From Vibrio navarrensis (GTDB lineage Bacteria > Pseudomonadota > Gammaproteobacteria > Enterobacterales > Vibrionaceae): a stretch of 64,000 nucleotides of DNA. Under the pieces are notes generated by a model. It saw only the letters and a list, made by a program, of their open reading frames with translations, was not told the origin of the DNA and searched no databases. This document shows, in pieces, positions 17,478 through 28,281 of this stretch; positions within the stretch are counted from its first letter, which is position 1, and the number at the start of each line of letters is the position of its first letter. The position numbers and the translations under genes are program-made. The stretch is taken from the NCBI RefSeq assembly GCF_000764325.1, contig NZ_JMCG01000002.1:496001-560000 (forward strand). The letters are read 5' to 3'.

Positions 17478-19922
17478 ATGGACATCTTGCTCTCTATACT
17501 GGCGATGACCGCGGTGCTTGGCTTTACGCTCTATCACCGTCTGTCTCTAACCAAATCCGTTACTCTGCTGACCTTAACTATGCTGGCGCTCACCGTTGCT
17601 GACTACGCCAGTTCGGTTGGTTGGCTGTGCTATTTTCTGCTTTTGGCTGCACTTGCTGTGCCCTCACTGCGTCAGTCGCTCATCAGTGCTAAGGCACTGA
17701 AGCTGTTCAAGCAGGTATTGCCTGCGATGTCGCAAACCGAAAAAGAAGCGCTCGATGCCGGTACAGTTTGGTGGGAAGCGGAGCTGTTCAAAGGCAAGCC
17801 AGAATGGGAAAAATTACACGCCATTCCTGCGCCGAAACTGTCGGCTGAAGAACAAGCGTTTCTTGACGGCCCTGTCAACGAAGTGTGTGCGATGGTCAGC
17901 GATTACCAAGTGACCCACGAGCTGGCAGATTTACCACCGGAAGTATGGCAATACCTGAAAGATCACAAATTCTTCGCCATGATCATCAAGAAGAAATACG
18001 GTGGTCTGGAGTTTTCTGCTTATGCGCAGTCATTGGTGTTACAAAAACTGACTGGCGTTTCCGGCGTTCTTTCTTCAACCGTCGGCGTACCAAACTCTCT
18101 TGGCCCAGGTGAACTGCTGCAACATTACGGGACAGAAGAGCAGAAGAACTACTACCTGCCGCGCTTAGCGGAAGGTAAAGAGATCCCCTGTTTTGCTCTG
18201 ACAAGTCCAGAAGCGGGCTCAGACGCGGGCTCAATCCCAGATTATGGCGTAGTTTGCAAAGGCAAATGGGAAGGCAAAGAAGTCCTTGGGATGCGCCTGA
18301 CTTGGAACAAACGCTACATTACCCTCGCGCCAGTGGCGACAGTACTCGGTTTGGCGTTTAAGCTGCGCGACCCAGAGGGCCTGCTAGGCGATAAAGAAGA
18401 TCTCGGTATTACCTGTGCCTTGATCCCAACGCACATCAAAGGCGTGGAAATTGGCAATCGCCACTTCCCACTCAACGTGCCGTTCCAAAATGGCCCTACC
18501 CGCGGTAAAGACATTTTTGTGCCAATTGATTTCATCATTGGCGGACAAAAAATGGCTGGCCAAGGCTGGCGTATGCTGGTTGAGTGTCTGTCGGTTGGCC
18601 GTGGTATCACCTTGCCATCGAACTCAACAGGCGGCATCAAATCCGCGGCGCTGGCGACGGGGGCCTACTCTCGCATTCGCCGTCAGTTCAAACAACCGAT
18701 TGGTCAATTAGAAGGGGTTGAAGAGGCACTGGCACGTCTTGGCGGTAACGCCTACGTGATGGACGCAGCGAGCAACTTAACCGTGGCAGGTATTGATCTG
18801 GGTGAGAAACCGTCGGTGATCTCGGCCATCGTCAAGTACCACTGTACCCATCGTGGTCAGCGCAGCATTATTGATGCGATGGACATCGTCGGTGGTAAAG
18901 GCATCTGCTTAGGCCCATCCAACTTCTTGGCTCGTGGCTACCAAGGCGCACCGATTGCAGTGACCGTGGAAGGGGCGAACATCCTGACTCGTTCGATGAT
19001 CATTTATGGTCAAGGGGCGATTCGCTGCCATCCTTATGTTCTGCAAGAAATGGAAGCCGCCTATTCGGATAAATCGGATGCGGTTGAGCAATTTGACGCA
19101 GCGCTGGCTGGTCACGTGAGCTTTACCATGAGTAACCTAGTGCGCAGTATTTGGTTTGGTTTAACCGACGGCTACGGCTCTAGCACGCCAACCAAAGATG
19201 TGACCAAGCGTTACTACCAGCAGTTGAACCGTTACAGTGCCAACATGGCGCTGCTCTCAGATATCTCGATGGCGGTTCTCGGTGGTTCACTGAAACGTCG
19301 TGAGCGCTTATCTGCGCGTTTGGGCGATATCCTAAGCCAGCTTTACTTAAGCTCAGCAACGCTAAAACGCTTTGAGCAAGATGGTCGCCCAGCCGAAGAT
19401 CTGGCGCTGGTTCATTGGGGTCTGCAAGACAGCTTAAAACAGGCCGAAGTGGCCATCGATGAGTTCTTGGCGAACTTCCCGAACAAGGTGATTGGCAAAG
19501 CATTACGCGTGTTGATCATGCCATTTGGTCGTGTACGTAAAGCGCCAAGCGACAAAATTGACAGCCAAGTGGCGCGCATTCTGCAAACACCATGTGCAAC
19601 GCGCAGCCGTATTGGTCGCAATCAATACCTGCAACCGACTGAGCACAACGCAGCTGGTAAGATTGAGCTGGCACTGTCTGTGATTTTGCAAGCGGAGCCG
19701 GTATTTGACAAAGTGTGCAAAGAGATCGGTGAGCGTCGCCCGTTCATGCGTTTGGATGAAGTGGCACAAATTGGTCTGGAACGTAAGATCATCAGTGTCG
19801 AAGATGCCGAGCTACTTAAAGAAGCCGAGCAACATCGCCTCTACACCATCAACGTGGATGACTTTGCTCCCGAGCATCTTGCCGCGAGCCAAGCAAGTAA
19901 AGTGATGGATAACGTCGCTTAA
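17478..19922 (+). CDS. fadE: acyl-CoA dehydrogenase FadE
   Basis: FadE catalyses the first oxidation of fatty acid beta-oxidation using FAD, coupled to the respiratory chain at the inner membrane. The 814-residue length equals that of E. coli FadE. Two hydrophobic segments occupy about residues 1-65, followed by a dehydrogenase core with [19 protein letters not shown] at about 235-255 (FAD and substrate binding) and [24 protein letters not shown] at about 495-520, then a FadE-specific C-terminal domain. A TAAGGA ribosome binding site precedes the ATG. The upstream FadR-like site supports induction by fatty acids. Confidence 0.97.
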   Translation: MDILLSILAMTAVLGFTLYHRLSLTKSVTLLTLTMLALTVADYASSVGWLCYFLLLAALAVPSLRQSLISAKALKLFKQVLPAMSQTEKEALDAGTVWWEAELFKGKPEWEKLHAIPAPKLSAEEQAFLDGPVNEVCAMVSDYQVTHELADLPPEVWQYLKDHKFFAMIIKKKYGGLEFSAYAQSLVLQKLTGVSGVLSSTVGVPNSLGPGELLQHYGTEEQKNYYLPRLAEGKEIPCFALTSPEAGSDAGSIPDYGVVCKGKWEGKEVLGMRLTWNKRYITLAPVATVLGLAFKLRDPEGLLGDKEDLGITCALIPTHIKGVEIGNRHFPLNVPFQNGPTRGKDIFVPIDFIIGGQKMAGQGWRMLVECLSVGRGITLPSNSTGGIKSAALATGAYSRIRRQFKQPIGQLEGVEEALARLGGNAYVMDAASNLTVAGIDLGEKPSVISAIVKYHCTHRGQRSIIDAMDIVGGKGICLGPSNFLARGYQGAPIAVTVEGANILTRSMIIYGQGAIRCHPYVLQEMEAAYSDKSDAVEQFDAALAGHVSFTMSNLVRSIWFGLTDGYGSSTPTKDVTKRYYQQLNRYSANMALLSDISMAVLGGSLKRRERLSARLGDILSQLYLSSATLKRFEQDGRPAEDLALVHWGLQDSLKQAEVAIDEFLANFPNKVIGKALRVLIMPFGRVRKAPSDKIDSQVARILQTPCATRSRIGRNQYLQPTEHNAAGKIELALSVILQAEPVFDKVCKEIGERRPFMRLDEVAQIGLERKIISVEDAELLKEAEQHRLYTINVDDFAPEHLAASQASKVMDNVA

Positions 19923-19939
19923 CCTTCACTGCATAAAAA

Positions 19940-19972
19940 CCAAGCGGGAGCCATCGGCTCCCGCTTTTTTTG
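19940..19972 (+). terminator. terminator of fadE
   Basis: AGCGGGAGCC (19943-19952) pairs with GGCTCCCGCT (19956-19965) around ATC and is followed by at least seven Ts. It lies 20 bp after the fadE stop. Confidence 0.95.
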
Positions 19973-20062
19973 TTAGATCGTATGCTCAGTCCCTTCTCTG
20001 ACAAGAGGGTTTAAAGCCTTTGTCGCAAGTTTCCAACCCACTGTTTCTTTGTTTCAAACCCA

Positions 20063-21313
20063 CTATTTCTTCGGTACTTCCAACTGCATTTCTGGAATCG
20101 CTTGGCGCTTCGCGCGGATCTTGCTCCAGACAAACCAACCGATCAGACCAAGAATAATCACCACCAAGTTACCCACCGCGATCATAATTAAACCTTGTTT
20201 ACGATCTTCTGCGCGTTGCGCCAACATGCGTTGCTCTCCTTCAATACGGCGCTGCTCGGCGAGTTCCGCCTCTTTGGCTTTACGAGCCGCTTCAATATCG
20301 ACTTCCTTAACCACGCTAAAGGTTTGCTCTGCAATAGGAAAGACAAGCGGGCGCTGAGTAGCCGCATCGGTGGCGTACACGTCACCTTTCCAAGAGTAAA
20401 TGCCGATTTGATGGGTGCTGTCTAAGCTCATCTCCGCTTTCAGCGCCTCTTTCTGCGCCTGACCTTGTACATAATTAACAAAAGAATCCGGCGCAGTTTG
20501 CTCAATATGCACCGCAAGAGATCCCGGCGCGACCATTCCCTGCTCACCCGAGACAACAAAGCGGTGCGGCTGTCCTTCACGGCGAGATTGAATAAAAGTC
20601 GTCGACACCGGGCTCGGATAAACCAGCACATTTTGCTCTTTAGCGCGCAAAAACACCCCATTGCCCGAGGTGATTCGTGCGCGGTACTTACCCGGTTCCA
20701 CTTCAATCGGCAATCGCACGGTAAACACGCCATCACCGGGCCTTTCATCCAAACCTTGCCCATCATCGCTAAAATCGCCGAGTACCACTGGCACCGGGCG
20801 CGCTTCTTTCACCAATTCCTGTTCATTTTCAACGTATTTAGTCAAGGTGACACGCAAGTTCACCCGGTCGAGAAAATCACGCAGCACCAAAGGCTGTCCA
20901 TCTGATGCTAAACGGGCGGTAAACTTAATCACTTCACCACGATAGAGCCGATTAGGGAACGGATCCGTGCTTAAAGTGAGATGGGAAATTAAGCGGATAT
21001 TGTTCTTCGGCGTTACTTTGCCCACCGCTTGCCACGGCCCGGGCATCGGATTCTCAATCGAAACGATATCCATCGCGGGCTCTTGATACCAACGCACGTT
21101 GTCGTAGGTTTTCCACGCGTAATATTTGCGCCCATCGGGGCGAACCAACACCACGGGCTGAGACGGATTTTCACGATAGATAAGAAAAGTGATCTGGTCG
21201 ATAGTCGGGTCAACACGAAAACGGTTATCCAGTAAGGACATGGTCGATTCTGTCGCCGCCTGACTCACACAACTGAATAAAAACATGACAACGACTGATA
21301 ATGTCCTCAACAT
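20063..21313 (-). CDS. TIGR03503 family membrane-anchored periplasmic protein
   Basis: The 416-residue protein has a signal peptide (MLRTLSVVVMFLFSCVSQAA), a long predicted periplasmic beta-rich domain, a charged coiled-coil-like segment rich in Ala, Glu and Arg at about residues 345-380, and one C-terminal transmembrane helix (IAVGNLVVIILGLIGWFVW) followed by a basic tail. This layout matches TIGR03503, a family of unknown function found in Vibrio and relatives. The segment DFSDDGQGLDERPGDGVFTV looks like a calcium-binding or bacterial Ig-like loop. ATG 21313 has a GGAG site. Its neighbour dnaQ starts upstream on the same strand with 8 bp between them. Confidence 0.85.
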   Translation of the reverse strand: MLRTLSVVVMFLFSCVSQAATESTMSLLDNRFRVDPTIDQITFLIYRENPSQPVVLVRPDGRKYYAWKTYDNVRWYQEPAMDIVSIENPMPGPWQAVGKVTPKNNIRLISHLTLSTDPFPNRLYRGEVIKFTARLASDGQPLVLRDFLDRVNLRVTLTKYVENEQELVKEARPVPVVLGDFSDDGQGLDERPGDGVFTVRLPIEVEPGKYRARITSGNGVFLRAKEQNVLVYPSPVSTTFIQSRREGQPHRFVVSGEQGMVAPGSLAVHIEQTAPDSFVNYVQGQAQKEALKAEMSLDSTHQIGIYSWKGDVYATDAATQRPLVFPIAEQTFSVVKEVDIEAARKAKEAELAEQRRIEGEQRMLAQRAEDRKQGLIMIAVGNLVVIILGLIGWFVWSKIRAKRQAIPEMQLEVPKK

Positions 21314-21321
21314 AGATTCTC

Positions 21322-22053
21322 CTATTGACGCCAGAGGCAAGTTCCGCTTTTTTCTACGATATCTAATCGGCTTTGATGCGCATCTAGTTCATCGGCCGTT
21401 GCGCGTAAAACCTTAAGGGATTTTCGCCCTTCAATGCGGCGAATCCCTTCAACGCCACCTTCTTGTTTATTAGCGTTAAATTCCAGACTGGTTTGCCCAC
21501 CCGTCATCAACAGATAGACGTCAGCGAGGATCTCCGCATCGAGCAAAGCGCCGTGCAATGTACGATGCGAGTTATCGATACCATAGCGCTCACAAAGCAC
21601 GTCGAGGTTGTTGCGCTTGCCGGGGAAGATCTTCTTCGCCATCGCCAGCGTATCGGTCACTTGGCAGAAATCGGTGGTTTTACCTATCGCCGCATTCAAC
21701 AGGCCAAATTCATAGTCCATGAAGCCAACGTCGAAGGGGGCGTTGTGGGCAACGAGCTCTGCGCCTTGAATAAACTGCAAAAACTCCTCGTGCACCTGAC
21801 GATATTCCGGTTTATCGAGCAAAAACTCATCGGTAATACCATGCACTTCAATCGCTTCTGGCTGAATTTCTCGGTCCGGTTTTAGGTAGACATGAAAGTG
21901 CTTACCGGTCAGTTTGCGGTTGATGATCTCAACCGCACCGATCTCGATAATCCGATGCCCGAGATAGTGCGGGCCACCTTCTCGGTTCATACCTGTGGTT
22001 TCCGTATCGAGCACAACGATACGGTGGTGATCAGAATTGTTACTGGTATTCAT
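21322..22053 (-). CDS. dnaQ: DNA polymerase III epsilon subunit (3'-5' proofreading exonuclease)
   Basis: The 243-residue protein is the proofreading subunit of the replicative polymerase. Exo I is VVLDTETTG with Asp16 and Glu18, Exo II is HNAPFDVGFMDYEF at about 102-115, and Exo III is HGALLDAEILADVY at about 165-178. A clamp-binding QTSLEF motif follows, then a C-terminal segment for binding the alpha subunit ending in GTCLWRQ. The length matches E. coli (243). It is divergent from rnhA across 67 bp, the same dnaQ-rnhA head-to-head pair as in E. coli. Confidence 0.97.
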   Translation of the reverse strand: MNTSNNSDHHRIVVLDTETTGMNREGGPHYLGHRIIEIGAVEIINRKLTGKHFHVYLKPDREIQPEAIEVHGITDEFLLDKPEYRQVHEEFLQFIQGAELVAHNAPFDVGFMDYEFGLLNAAIGKTTDFCQVTDTLAMAKKIFPGKRNNLDVLCERYGIDNSHRTLHGALLDAEILADVYLLMTGGQTSLEFNANKQEGGVEGIRRIEGRKSLKVLRATADELDAHQSRLDIVEKSGTCLWRQ

Positions 22054-22120
22054 AATGATATGTGTGTCAGACTATGCAGAATTCTGCTTTAAAAAATGCT
22101 TTCGCTAATAGTATCAAAAC

Positions 22121-22582
22121 ATGACTAAACAAGTTGAGATTTTCACAGATGGCTCGTGTCTCGGCAACCCGGGCCCAGGCGGTTATGGTGTGGTTTTACG
22201 CTACAAACAGACGGAAAAAACCTTAGCAAAGGGTTTTCACCTCACCACCAACAACCGCATGGAGATGATGGCATCGATTGTCGCTCTGCAAGCACTGAAA
22301 GAGCCATGCCATGTGATTCTCACTACAGACAGCCAATATGTTCGCCAAGGCATTACCCAATGGATCCACAACTGGAAAAAACGCGGCTGGAAAACCGCTG
22401 ACAAAAAGCCGGTCAAAAACGCCGATCTTTGGCAAGCGCTCGATAAAGAGACCCAGCGCCACCAAGTAGAGTGGCATTGGGTGAAAGGTCACGCGGGCCA
22501 TAGAGAAAATGAGATGTGTGACGAGCTCGCCCGTAGCGCCGCCGAAAATCCTACCGAAGACGATACTGGCTATCAACCTTAA
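22121..22582 (+). CDS. rnhA: ribonuclease HI
   Basis: RNase HI cuts the RNA strand of RNA:DNA hybrids and clears R-loops. The 153-residue protein keeps the full active site at the E. coli positions: Asp10 ([12 protein letters not shown]), Glu48 (NNRMEMMA), Asp70 (LTTDSQYV), His124 (VKGHAGH) and Asp134 (EMCDELAR). It is divergent from dnaQ and its stop overlaps that of the convergent methyltransferase gene within a shared TTAA. Confidence 0.97.
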   Translation: MTKQVEIFTDGSCLGNPGPGGYGVVLRYKQTEKTLAKGFHLTTNNRMEMMASIVALQALKEPCHVILTTDSQYVRQGITQWIHNWKKRGWKTADKKPVKNADLWQALDKETQRHQVEWHWVKGHAGHRENEMCDELARSAAENPTEDDTGYQP

Positions 22583-23340
22583 GACGAACTCGCCGGCGGA
22601 TGACGTTCTCGTAAGGCGTCCTGTTCACGATTCATTACCCCAAGCGGCGACAAACGACGTTTCAACTGCCAATGGGGTTTAATTGGCTTGAGCGGATAGG
22701 TGCGTTTTCTTGCCACAATAAAGTAGAGGCTGCCTGCCGGGTTGGCCCAATCACCTAAACCGTTTTCCAGCCAAGTCCACATCGTTTGGTATTTTTTCAT
22801 AGGAAACAGCGCATAACGATCACAATGGACCACTTGGTAGTTGAGCACACTGAGCCAGTCTTTAATCCGGTTGGGGGTGAACATGCGTCCGCTCCAGGGC
22901 AGAGTGCGGCGGCGCCATGGCATTAAACTGGCGATGCCAGTCAAGCTGAGCGGGTTAAAGCCGCTGATAATCAGATAGCCATCATCCATCATCACGCGGT
23001 CAACTTCTCGCAACAAACGGTGCGGATCATTGGCGTAATCGAGTTGATGAGCCAAGATAACCACATCGAAGCTTTTCTCTAAAAAGGGCAATTCGTAACC
23101 ATCTGCAATCACATTATGCAATGGGTTCTGGATATCGAGATTAACTTGGTGTTGAATGTTACATACTGCGCTGGTTAATTCGCAGCTCAAGCCGCCCAAT
23201 TTCAGCAGATGGTAGCCGAACAGCTTCGGACACCACTCATCAAGCCGGGTCTGAATCGACTCACGGACCCATTGTCCGTTGTTCATTCCGTCCCAAGTAT
23301 ATGGATGCGGGAGTTTTTTACTGCTTAATGCTGGCTTCAT
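22579..23340 (-). CDS. yafS: class I SAM-dependent methyltransferase, YafS-like
   Basis: The 253-residue protein has a SAM-binding methyltransferase fold of the Methyltransf_11 type: [51 protein letters not shown] covers motifs II to III, shown here at about residues 80-130. The glycine-rich motif I is degenerate (KLGGLSCEL). It matches E. coli YafS in start (MKPA) and layout and is encoded between rnhA and gloB as in E. coli. The substrate is unknown. Its stop codon overlaps the rnhA stop. Confidence 0.9.
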   Translation of the reverse strand: MKPALSSKKLPHPYTWDGMNNGQWVRESIQTRLDEWCPKLFGYHLLKLGGLSCELTSAVCNIQHQVNLDIQNPLHNVIADGYELPFLEKSFDVVILAHQLDYANDPHRLLREVDRVMMDDGYLIISGFNPLSLTGIASLMPWRRRTLPWSGRMFTPNRIKDWLSVLNYQVVHCDRYALFPMKKYQTMWTWLENGLGDWANPAGSLYFIVARKRTYPLKPIKPHWQLKRRLSPLGVMNREQDALRERHPPASSS

Positions 23341-23380
23341 TAACCACCTGACCTATATTAGAGCGAGCGGAGAATCAATC

Positions 23381-24139
23381 ATGTTAGAGATCAAAAGCAT
23401 ACCCGCATTTAACGACAATTACATCTGGCTGATTCACAATAGTGAACTTGGGTGTGCTGTGGTCGATCCGGGCGACGCCACTCCAGTGCTTCACTACCTC
23501 AAGCAACACGGCTTCACGTTAGAGGCCATCCTTATTACCCACCATCACAATGATCACATTGGCGGCGTGCCCGACCTCGTCAGAGCCTATCCCAACGTGA
23601 ATGTCGTCGGGCCGCAGCATGAGCCGATCCCAACCCTGACTCACCCCGTGGATGAGGGCGATCAGATCGAATTGTTTGGTGAGCGCTTCCACGTCATCAC
23701 CTTGCCCGGTCATACCCTCGGCCACATTGGTTATGTCGGCGATGGCAAACTGTTTTGCGGTGACGTGCTGTTCTCGGCTGGCTGCGGGCGCATTTTTGAA
23801 GGCACGCCACAGCAAATGTTTGACTCTCTTAGCAAGCTGCAAGCTCTGCCTGATGAGACGAAAATCTATTGCGCGCATGAATACACCGCCAGCAATCTGG
23901 CCTTTGCCTTAGCCGTGGAGCCAGATAATCTTGAGTTGCAGCAGTATCGTGATGAAGTCAATCGTCTGCGAGCACAAAACGCGCCCACCCTGCCTACAAC
24001 GCTAAAACGCGAAAAAATGGTCAACCCATTTTTGCGCTATCAGCAGCCCAGCGTGATCAATTCCGTCGCGAGCCGGGCACAAAATAGCGATCCAGTTTCG
24101 ATTTTTACTGCTTTGCGTGAGTGGAAGAACGAATTTTAA
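23381..24139 (+). CDS. gloB: hydroxyacylglutathione hydrolase (glyoxalase II)
   Basis: GloB hydrolyses S-D-lactoylglutathione to D-lactate and glutathione in methylglyoxal detoxification. The 252-residue metallo-beta-lactamase-fold protein has the metal motif [10 protein letters not shown] at about residues 52-61, [11 protein letters not shown] at about 108-118, [13 protein letters not shown] with the bridging Asp, and the C-terminal glutathione site EKMVNPFLR. The start at ATG 23381 aligns with the family N-terminus ([16 protein letters not shown]); open frame upstream is not conserved. It is divergent from yafS and precedes mltD, as in E. coli. Confidence 0.96.
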   Translation: MLEIKSIPAFNDNYIWLIHNSELGCAVVDPGDATPVLHYLKQHGFTLEAILITHHHNDHIGGVPDLVRAYPNVNVVGPQHEPIPTLTHPVDEGDQIELFGERFHVITLPGHTLGHIGYVGDGKLFCGDVLFSAGCGRIFEGTPQQMFDSLSKLQALPDETKIYCAHEYTASNLAFALAVEPDNLELQQYRDEVNRLRAQNAPTLPTTLKREKMVNPFLRYQQPSVINSVASRAQNSDPVSIFTALREWKNEF

Positions 24140-24210
24140 CCTTTTGCTGCTTGTCTCCTGACTAAGGAGGCAAGTATTATCAGCAGCCCAAAAGTTAACA
24201 GGCTGGACCC

Positions 24211-25797
24211 ATGCGTTTAAAGTACAGTTGGGTGTTGGCACTCTTATTGGCGGGCTGTCAGATCACGCAGCCAGATAGCAATATCAGTTCAACACCTGAA
24301 ACCAATAGCCCGGATGCGGAGCAACACACTTCCGTGGCAACGGACAATCCTCCCGGCCAAAGCGGCAAGGTGAAAAACGACACTCAGGTCGAGCAACCGA
24401 TTGTCACACCGCAAACCCAAGCAGATATCTGGCAGCGCATCGCCATGCAACTGACGCTGGAAGTACCGCAGCATAAAAAAGTCGATTACTATCGAACTTG
24501 GTATCTCAATCATCCAAATCATCTCAAAACCGTCTCAGAGCGTGCCAAACCATTCCTTTACCTCATCACTGAGAAAATTGAGCAGCGTGGACTGCCGCTG
24601 GAGCTGGCCCTTCTGCCCGTGGTGGAAAGCTCGTTTGACGCTTTCGCCTACTCGCATGGCAGCGCGGCTGGCTTGTGGCAGTTTGTGCCCGGCACCGCAG
24701 AGATGTATGGCCTTGAGCAAAACTTCTGGTATGACGGCCGACGTGATGTCGCGGCGGCAACCGACGCCGCATTGGACTACCTCACTTACCTCAACAATCG
24801 TTTTGATGGCAACTGGAATCATGCGATCGCGGCTTACAACAGCGGTGGCGGTCGAGTCTCCAGTGCGATTCGTAAAAATCTCAAGCTGGGTAAGCCAACC
24901 GATTTTTTCTCGCTCGATCTGCCTAAAGAGACCAGTGGCTATGTGCCGAAACTACTCGCATTGGCTGACATTGTCGCCAATCAAGAGAAGTATGGTATAG
25001 AAATTCCGCCCATCGCCAATCAGCCAGTGCTGCAATTGGTCGATCCGGGAGAACAGCTCGATCTGGCGATTGCTGCGCAATACGCGGGCATGCCAGTCAA
25101 AGAGTTACAGAGTTACAACCCAGCCTACAATCAGTGGTCAACCGCCCCTGATGGTCCGTTTCAACTGCTGATTCCCATCGACAAAAGTGAGCACTTTCTC
25201 GCCAAGGTGGAAGAAAATCGCGGTAAAGGATTGAAATTGGTGCGTTATAAAGTGCGCTCAGGCGATACTCTGAGCGAGCTGGCAAGTAAATACAACACCA
25301 CCAGCGACGTGATTCGCACCGCGAATACGTTAACTGGCAATACCATTCGCGTCGGTCAGTACTTGATGATCCCAACGTCAACCAAAGACGTCAGCGCTTA
25401 CACTCTCTCAGCGCAAAACCGCTTGGCGAAAACCCAAGCCACGGCGCGTGGTAAGTACAAGCTGACTCATGTGGTGCAAAATGGGGATAGCTTGTGGAGC
25501 ATTGCCAAAGCAAACAAAGTCTCCCATCAAGCCTTGGCGAAATGGAACGGAATGGGGCCAAGAGACACACTGCGCGTTGGGCAAGAGCTGGTGATCTGGA
25601 AAGACAGCAGTGAAGGCGCGGTGATCCGCACGGTTTTTTATCAAGTTCGGGCTGGTGACACCATCAGCGCGATCGCCAGCCGATTCAAAGTAAAGAGCAC
25701 CGATATTGTTAAATGGAATGCTCTGCAAAATCAAAAATACCTGAAACCAGGTCAAAAACTTAAACTTTATGTTGATGTTACTAAGGTAAGTGTATGA
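24211..25797 (+). CDS. mltD: membrane-bound lytic murein transglycosylase D with three LysM repeats
   Basis: The 528-residue lipoprotein cleaves peptidoglycan glycan strands to 1,6-anhydro-muropeptides. A lipobox (LLAGC, Cys at 16, Gln at +2) targets it to the outer membrane. The SLT domain carries the catalytic glutamate in LLPVVESSFDAFAYS at about residue 138, followed by AAGLWQFVPGTA and AAYNSGGGRV. Three LysM domains follow at about 345-390, 410-455 and 475-520, each beginning with a (Y/V)xVRxGDTLSxI(A)-like motif. The last codon overlaps the ATG of the next gene (ATGA), so the two are coupled. Confidence 0.96.
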   Translation: MRLKYSWVLALLLAGCQITQPDSNISSTPETNSPDAEQHTSVATDNPPGQSGKVKNDTQVEQPIVTPQTQADIWQRIAMQLTLEVPQHKKVDYYRTWYLNHPNHLKTVSERAKPFLYLITEKIEQRGLPLELALLPVVESSFDAFAYSHGSAAGLWQFVPGTAEMYGLEQNFWYDGRRDVAAATDAALDYLTYLNNRFDGNWNHAIAAYNSGGGRVSSAIRKNLKLGKPTDFFSLDLPKETSGYVPKLLALADIVANQEKYGIEIPPIANQPVLQLVDPGEQLDLAIAAQYAGMPVKELQSYNPAYNQWSTAPDGPFQLLIPIDKSEHFLAKVEENRGKGLKLVRYKVRSGDTLSELASKYNTTSDVIRTANTLTGNTIRVGQYLMIPTSTKDVSAYTLSAQNRLAKTQATARGKYKLTHVVQNGDSLWSIAKANKVSHQALAKWNGMGPRDTLRVGQELVIWKDSSEGAVIRTVFYQVRAGDTISAIASRFKVKSTDIVKWNALQNQKYLKPGQKLKLYVDVTKVSV

Positions 25798-26483
25798 ATC
25801 CATCCAGTAACCCTTTTGTCATGCTCTTTGACATCTTCCGCTCGCCGACAGCGTGCTTTTTAGCACTCTATCAACGAGGCGCTTGGGGATGGCTGCCCTA
25901 TGTTCTGCTGATTCTTAGCCCTTTTCTATTTTGGGGGGCTTATTTCTCTAACGTGGATTTTCAATGGTTGACTTCGGTACTTTCGCCACAATTTGAGCAG
26001 ATCAATCCAGAACAGATAAAATTCCTCGACGATCCCAATACGTTGATGGCCAGTGAGATCATCAGTGACATTCTTAGTCGAACGCTGACAATTTTGTTCT
26101 TAGCTTTTTGGTTCACTTTAGCCACCAAACCGAGTCAACATCAGCATGGTTTTTGGAAGTGGTTTGCCGCAGCCTCTGTCATTACCTTTCCTGCCTTGAT
26201 TGGCGATCTCGCCAGTTACGCCAGTTTGCTACTCAAACATGGCCAAGTAGTCAGCTACGCGGCTGACTTAAACAGCTTAAATGGTTTGATCAAATTACCA
26301 CTGACCAGCGAATGGTCATCGTTTGCGGGCGGATTGCCTTTGCTTCTGCCCTGGTACATTGTGCTGGGTTATGCGGCCGTGCTGACCTGGACCGAGTTTG
26401 AACGCGGGCAAGCTCTGGTGATCTCTGCCCTACCTTGGCTGGGTTATTACTTTATTTGGGCGCTGTCTGTGCTGATATTTTAA
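25794..26483 (+). CDS. YIP1-family inner membrane protein
   Basis: The 229-residue protein has five hydrophobic segments (about residues 33-50, 94-112, 125-145, 180-200 and 210-229) and starts with SSNPFVMLFDIFRSPTACFLALYQRG, a typical beginning of bacterial Yip1-domain proteins. Their function is unknown. It overlaps mltD by four bases, suggesting co-translation and perhaps a role at the cell envelope. The 3' end overlaps the convergent yafD gene by 32 bp. Confidence 0.8.
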   Translation: MNPSSNPFVMLFDIFRSPTACFLALYQRGAWGWLPYVLLILSPFLFWGAYFSNVDFQWLTSVLSPQFEQINPEQIKFLDDPNTLMASEIISDILSRTLTILFLAFWFTLATKPSQHQHGFWKWFAAASVITFPALIGDLASYASLLLKHGQVVSYAADLNSLNGLIKLPLTSEWSSFAGGLPLLLPWYIVLGYAAVLTWTEFERGQALVISALPWLGYYFIWALSVLIF

Positions 26484-27315
26484 AGCTCACCAATAAAGGA
26501 TTATGATCGGAAGCGTCCGTTTTGGGCGCTTTCGCTTTCTCTAGCGTGAGTCCTCGATAGAAAACATGGTCCAACACTCGGCCAGTGATAAAACGGGTGC
26601 GTAAATCAGGCTGAAAGACCACTTCTTGCAGCGCTAATTTCTCAACGATATCCTGCAATGTGCTCCAGCGCTCCTCATTCCAGCTATTAAAATCGCCCGC
26701 CAGAATCACTGGGCCTTGATGCTTGGTCAGCGCGTTAACTAAGGCATCAATTTGCTGCTGGTAGGCTTGCACGCCCAAGGTAAAATTCACCGCATGAATA
26801 TTGGCCACCGCCAGCGTGCTGCCATTGGAGAGTGGGTATTCGGAATAGAGTGCCGATTTGGGAAGACGTAACCAAGGTTCTAACTGGGTGTAACCGCACG
26901 CTAAAACCGGTTTGTGCTTGGCTAAAGTCAAAACCCCCGCACTTTTGTTAAACGCCTTAAACGCATTCACTTGTTGTGCATGCCAACCTTCAGAAGCGAG
27001 CCAACGTTTGAGGGGATCATCTAAGCTCGCTTCCTGCAGTAGTACCAGTTGCGCCCCATCAGCGTACTCGCTCAATGCTGTGTTCCAATTGCGGCGGTTT
27101 TGTTTGTAAATATTCCACACCAACAGTGTCAGTTCACCCTGCTGGTCAATACTCTGCCTGCTGTGGCTTTGCAGACAATCTAATTGCAAATTAATTGCCC
27201 CATCAGCGATGGTGACCATCTCTGGCTGTTCGGGAATGGTGAAGATAGTGTGAAAGGCAAAATAGCCCGCAACAACCAAAAAAGTAGGATACAGGAGCAG
27301 GGAACGTTTTTTCAT
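26452..27315 (-). CDS. yafD: endonuclease/exonuclease/phosphatase family protein, YafD-like
   Basis: The 287-residue protein has one N-terminal hydrophobic segment (LLLYPTFLVVAGYFAFHTIF) and then an EEP-fold domain: LLVWNIYKQNRRNW, VLLQEASLDDPL (catalytic Glu), LAGDFNSWNEERW (Asp, Asn) and ASDHNPLLVSF (Asp, His). This set of residues indicates a metal-dependent phosphodiesterase or phosphatase. E. coli YafD lies in the same neighbourhood, downstream of mltD, and its substrate is not established. ATG 27315 was chosen; a GTG three codons upstream is an alternative and neither has a strong ribosome binding site. It converges with the YIP1 gene. Confidence 0.88.
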   Translation of the reverse strand: MKKRSLLLYPTFLVVAGYFAFHTIFTIPEQPEMVTIADGAINLQLDCLQSHSRQSIDQQGELTLLVWNIYKQNRRNWNTALSEYADGAQLVLLQEASLDDPLKRWLASEGWHAQQVNAFKAFNKSAGVLTLAKHKPVLACGYTQLEPWLRLPKSALYSEYPLSNGSTLAVANIHAVNFTLGVQAYQQQIDALVNALTKHQGPVILAGDFNSWNEERWSTLQDIVEKLALQEVVFQPDLRTRFITGRVLDHVFYRGLTLEKAKAPKTDASDHNPLLVSFKISAQTAPK

Positions 27316-27342
27316 TGCAATCACGCAGCTTAGTGTTGGACA

Positions 27343-27371
27343 AAAAGAAAAGGAGCCAGACGGCTCCTTAT
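27343..27371 (-). terminator. terminator of glnB
   Basis: On the minus strand AAGGAGCC and GGCTCCTT (27362-27369 and 27350-27357 in plus coordinates) form an 8-bp stem with a 4-nt loop, followed by TTCTTTTTG. It lies 13 bp after the glnB stop. Confidence 0.85.
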
Positions 27372-27382
27372 GTTGCTTTGAA

Positions 27383-27730
<348 letters not shown>

Positions 27731-27812
27731 TTAAACTTTCATTGATTTGCTTATTATTCATGAGCAATCAGCAACATTCAATCAGAAAACCACGTTTCCT
27801 TTGGCTTAATAA

Positions 27813-27840
27813 CAAAGCCAGAGCATAAGCTCTGGCGATG
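27813..27840 (-). terminator. terminator of the cytochrome c gene
   Basis: GCCAGAGC (27817-27824) and GCTCTGGC (27829-27836) form an 8-bp stem with a 4-nt loop; on the minus strand TTTGTTATT follows. It lies about 25 bp after the cytochrome stop. Confidence 0.8.
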
Positions 27841-27860
27841 AGTATTGGTTTTTGCAATCA

Positions 27861-28172
27861 CTACTTCAAGCTGGCGTAGTAAGCGGCAACGTTAGCAATA
27901 TCGGCATCACTGAGCATCGCAGCCTGCGCTTGCATGACCACGGCCAAACCACCTGTACGCTCTTTGTTTTTGTAGGCTTTAATCGACGAGACCAGATACT
28001 GCTCATTCTGACCTTTCAGGTGCGGGTACCCTGGAATCACCGCTATCCCATCCGCGCCATGACACGCCGCGCAAATGGCCGATTTAGCTTGCCCTGCAGC
28101 GATATCACCTGCCATTACACTTCCACTCATCAGGCCCAATCCAAGAGCCAGACCGATTGCGACTTTCTTCAT
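27861..28172 (-). CDS. small periplasmic c-type cytochrome
   Basis: The 103-residue protein has a signal peptide ([21 protein letters not shown]) and a single class I cytochrome c domain. Heme is bound covalently by CAACH at about residues 34-38, and the Met ligand is probably in [15 protein letters not shown] near the C-terminus. It resembles cytochrome c553/c5-type electron carriers of Vibrio that donate electrons to terminal oxidases or reductases. It stands alone between glnB and tilS, so its partner cannot be told from context. A terminator follows. Confidence 0.9.
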   Translation of the reverse strand: MKKVAIGLALGLGLMSGSVMAGDIAAGQAKSAICAACHGADGIAVIPGYPHLKGQNEQYLVSSIKAYKNKERTGGLAVVMQAQAAMLSDADIANVAAYYASLK

Positions 28173-28281
28173 TGCTTTTCCTTTTTATCTGTATTGGTCA
28201 AGGTTTATGGGCAATACCACCGACGATCTAACCAGACGGCGCCCAAAACTTATATCCTTGCGATTTTTACATGAATTTGGA

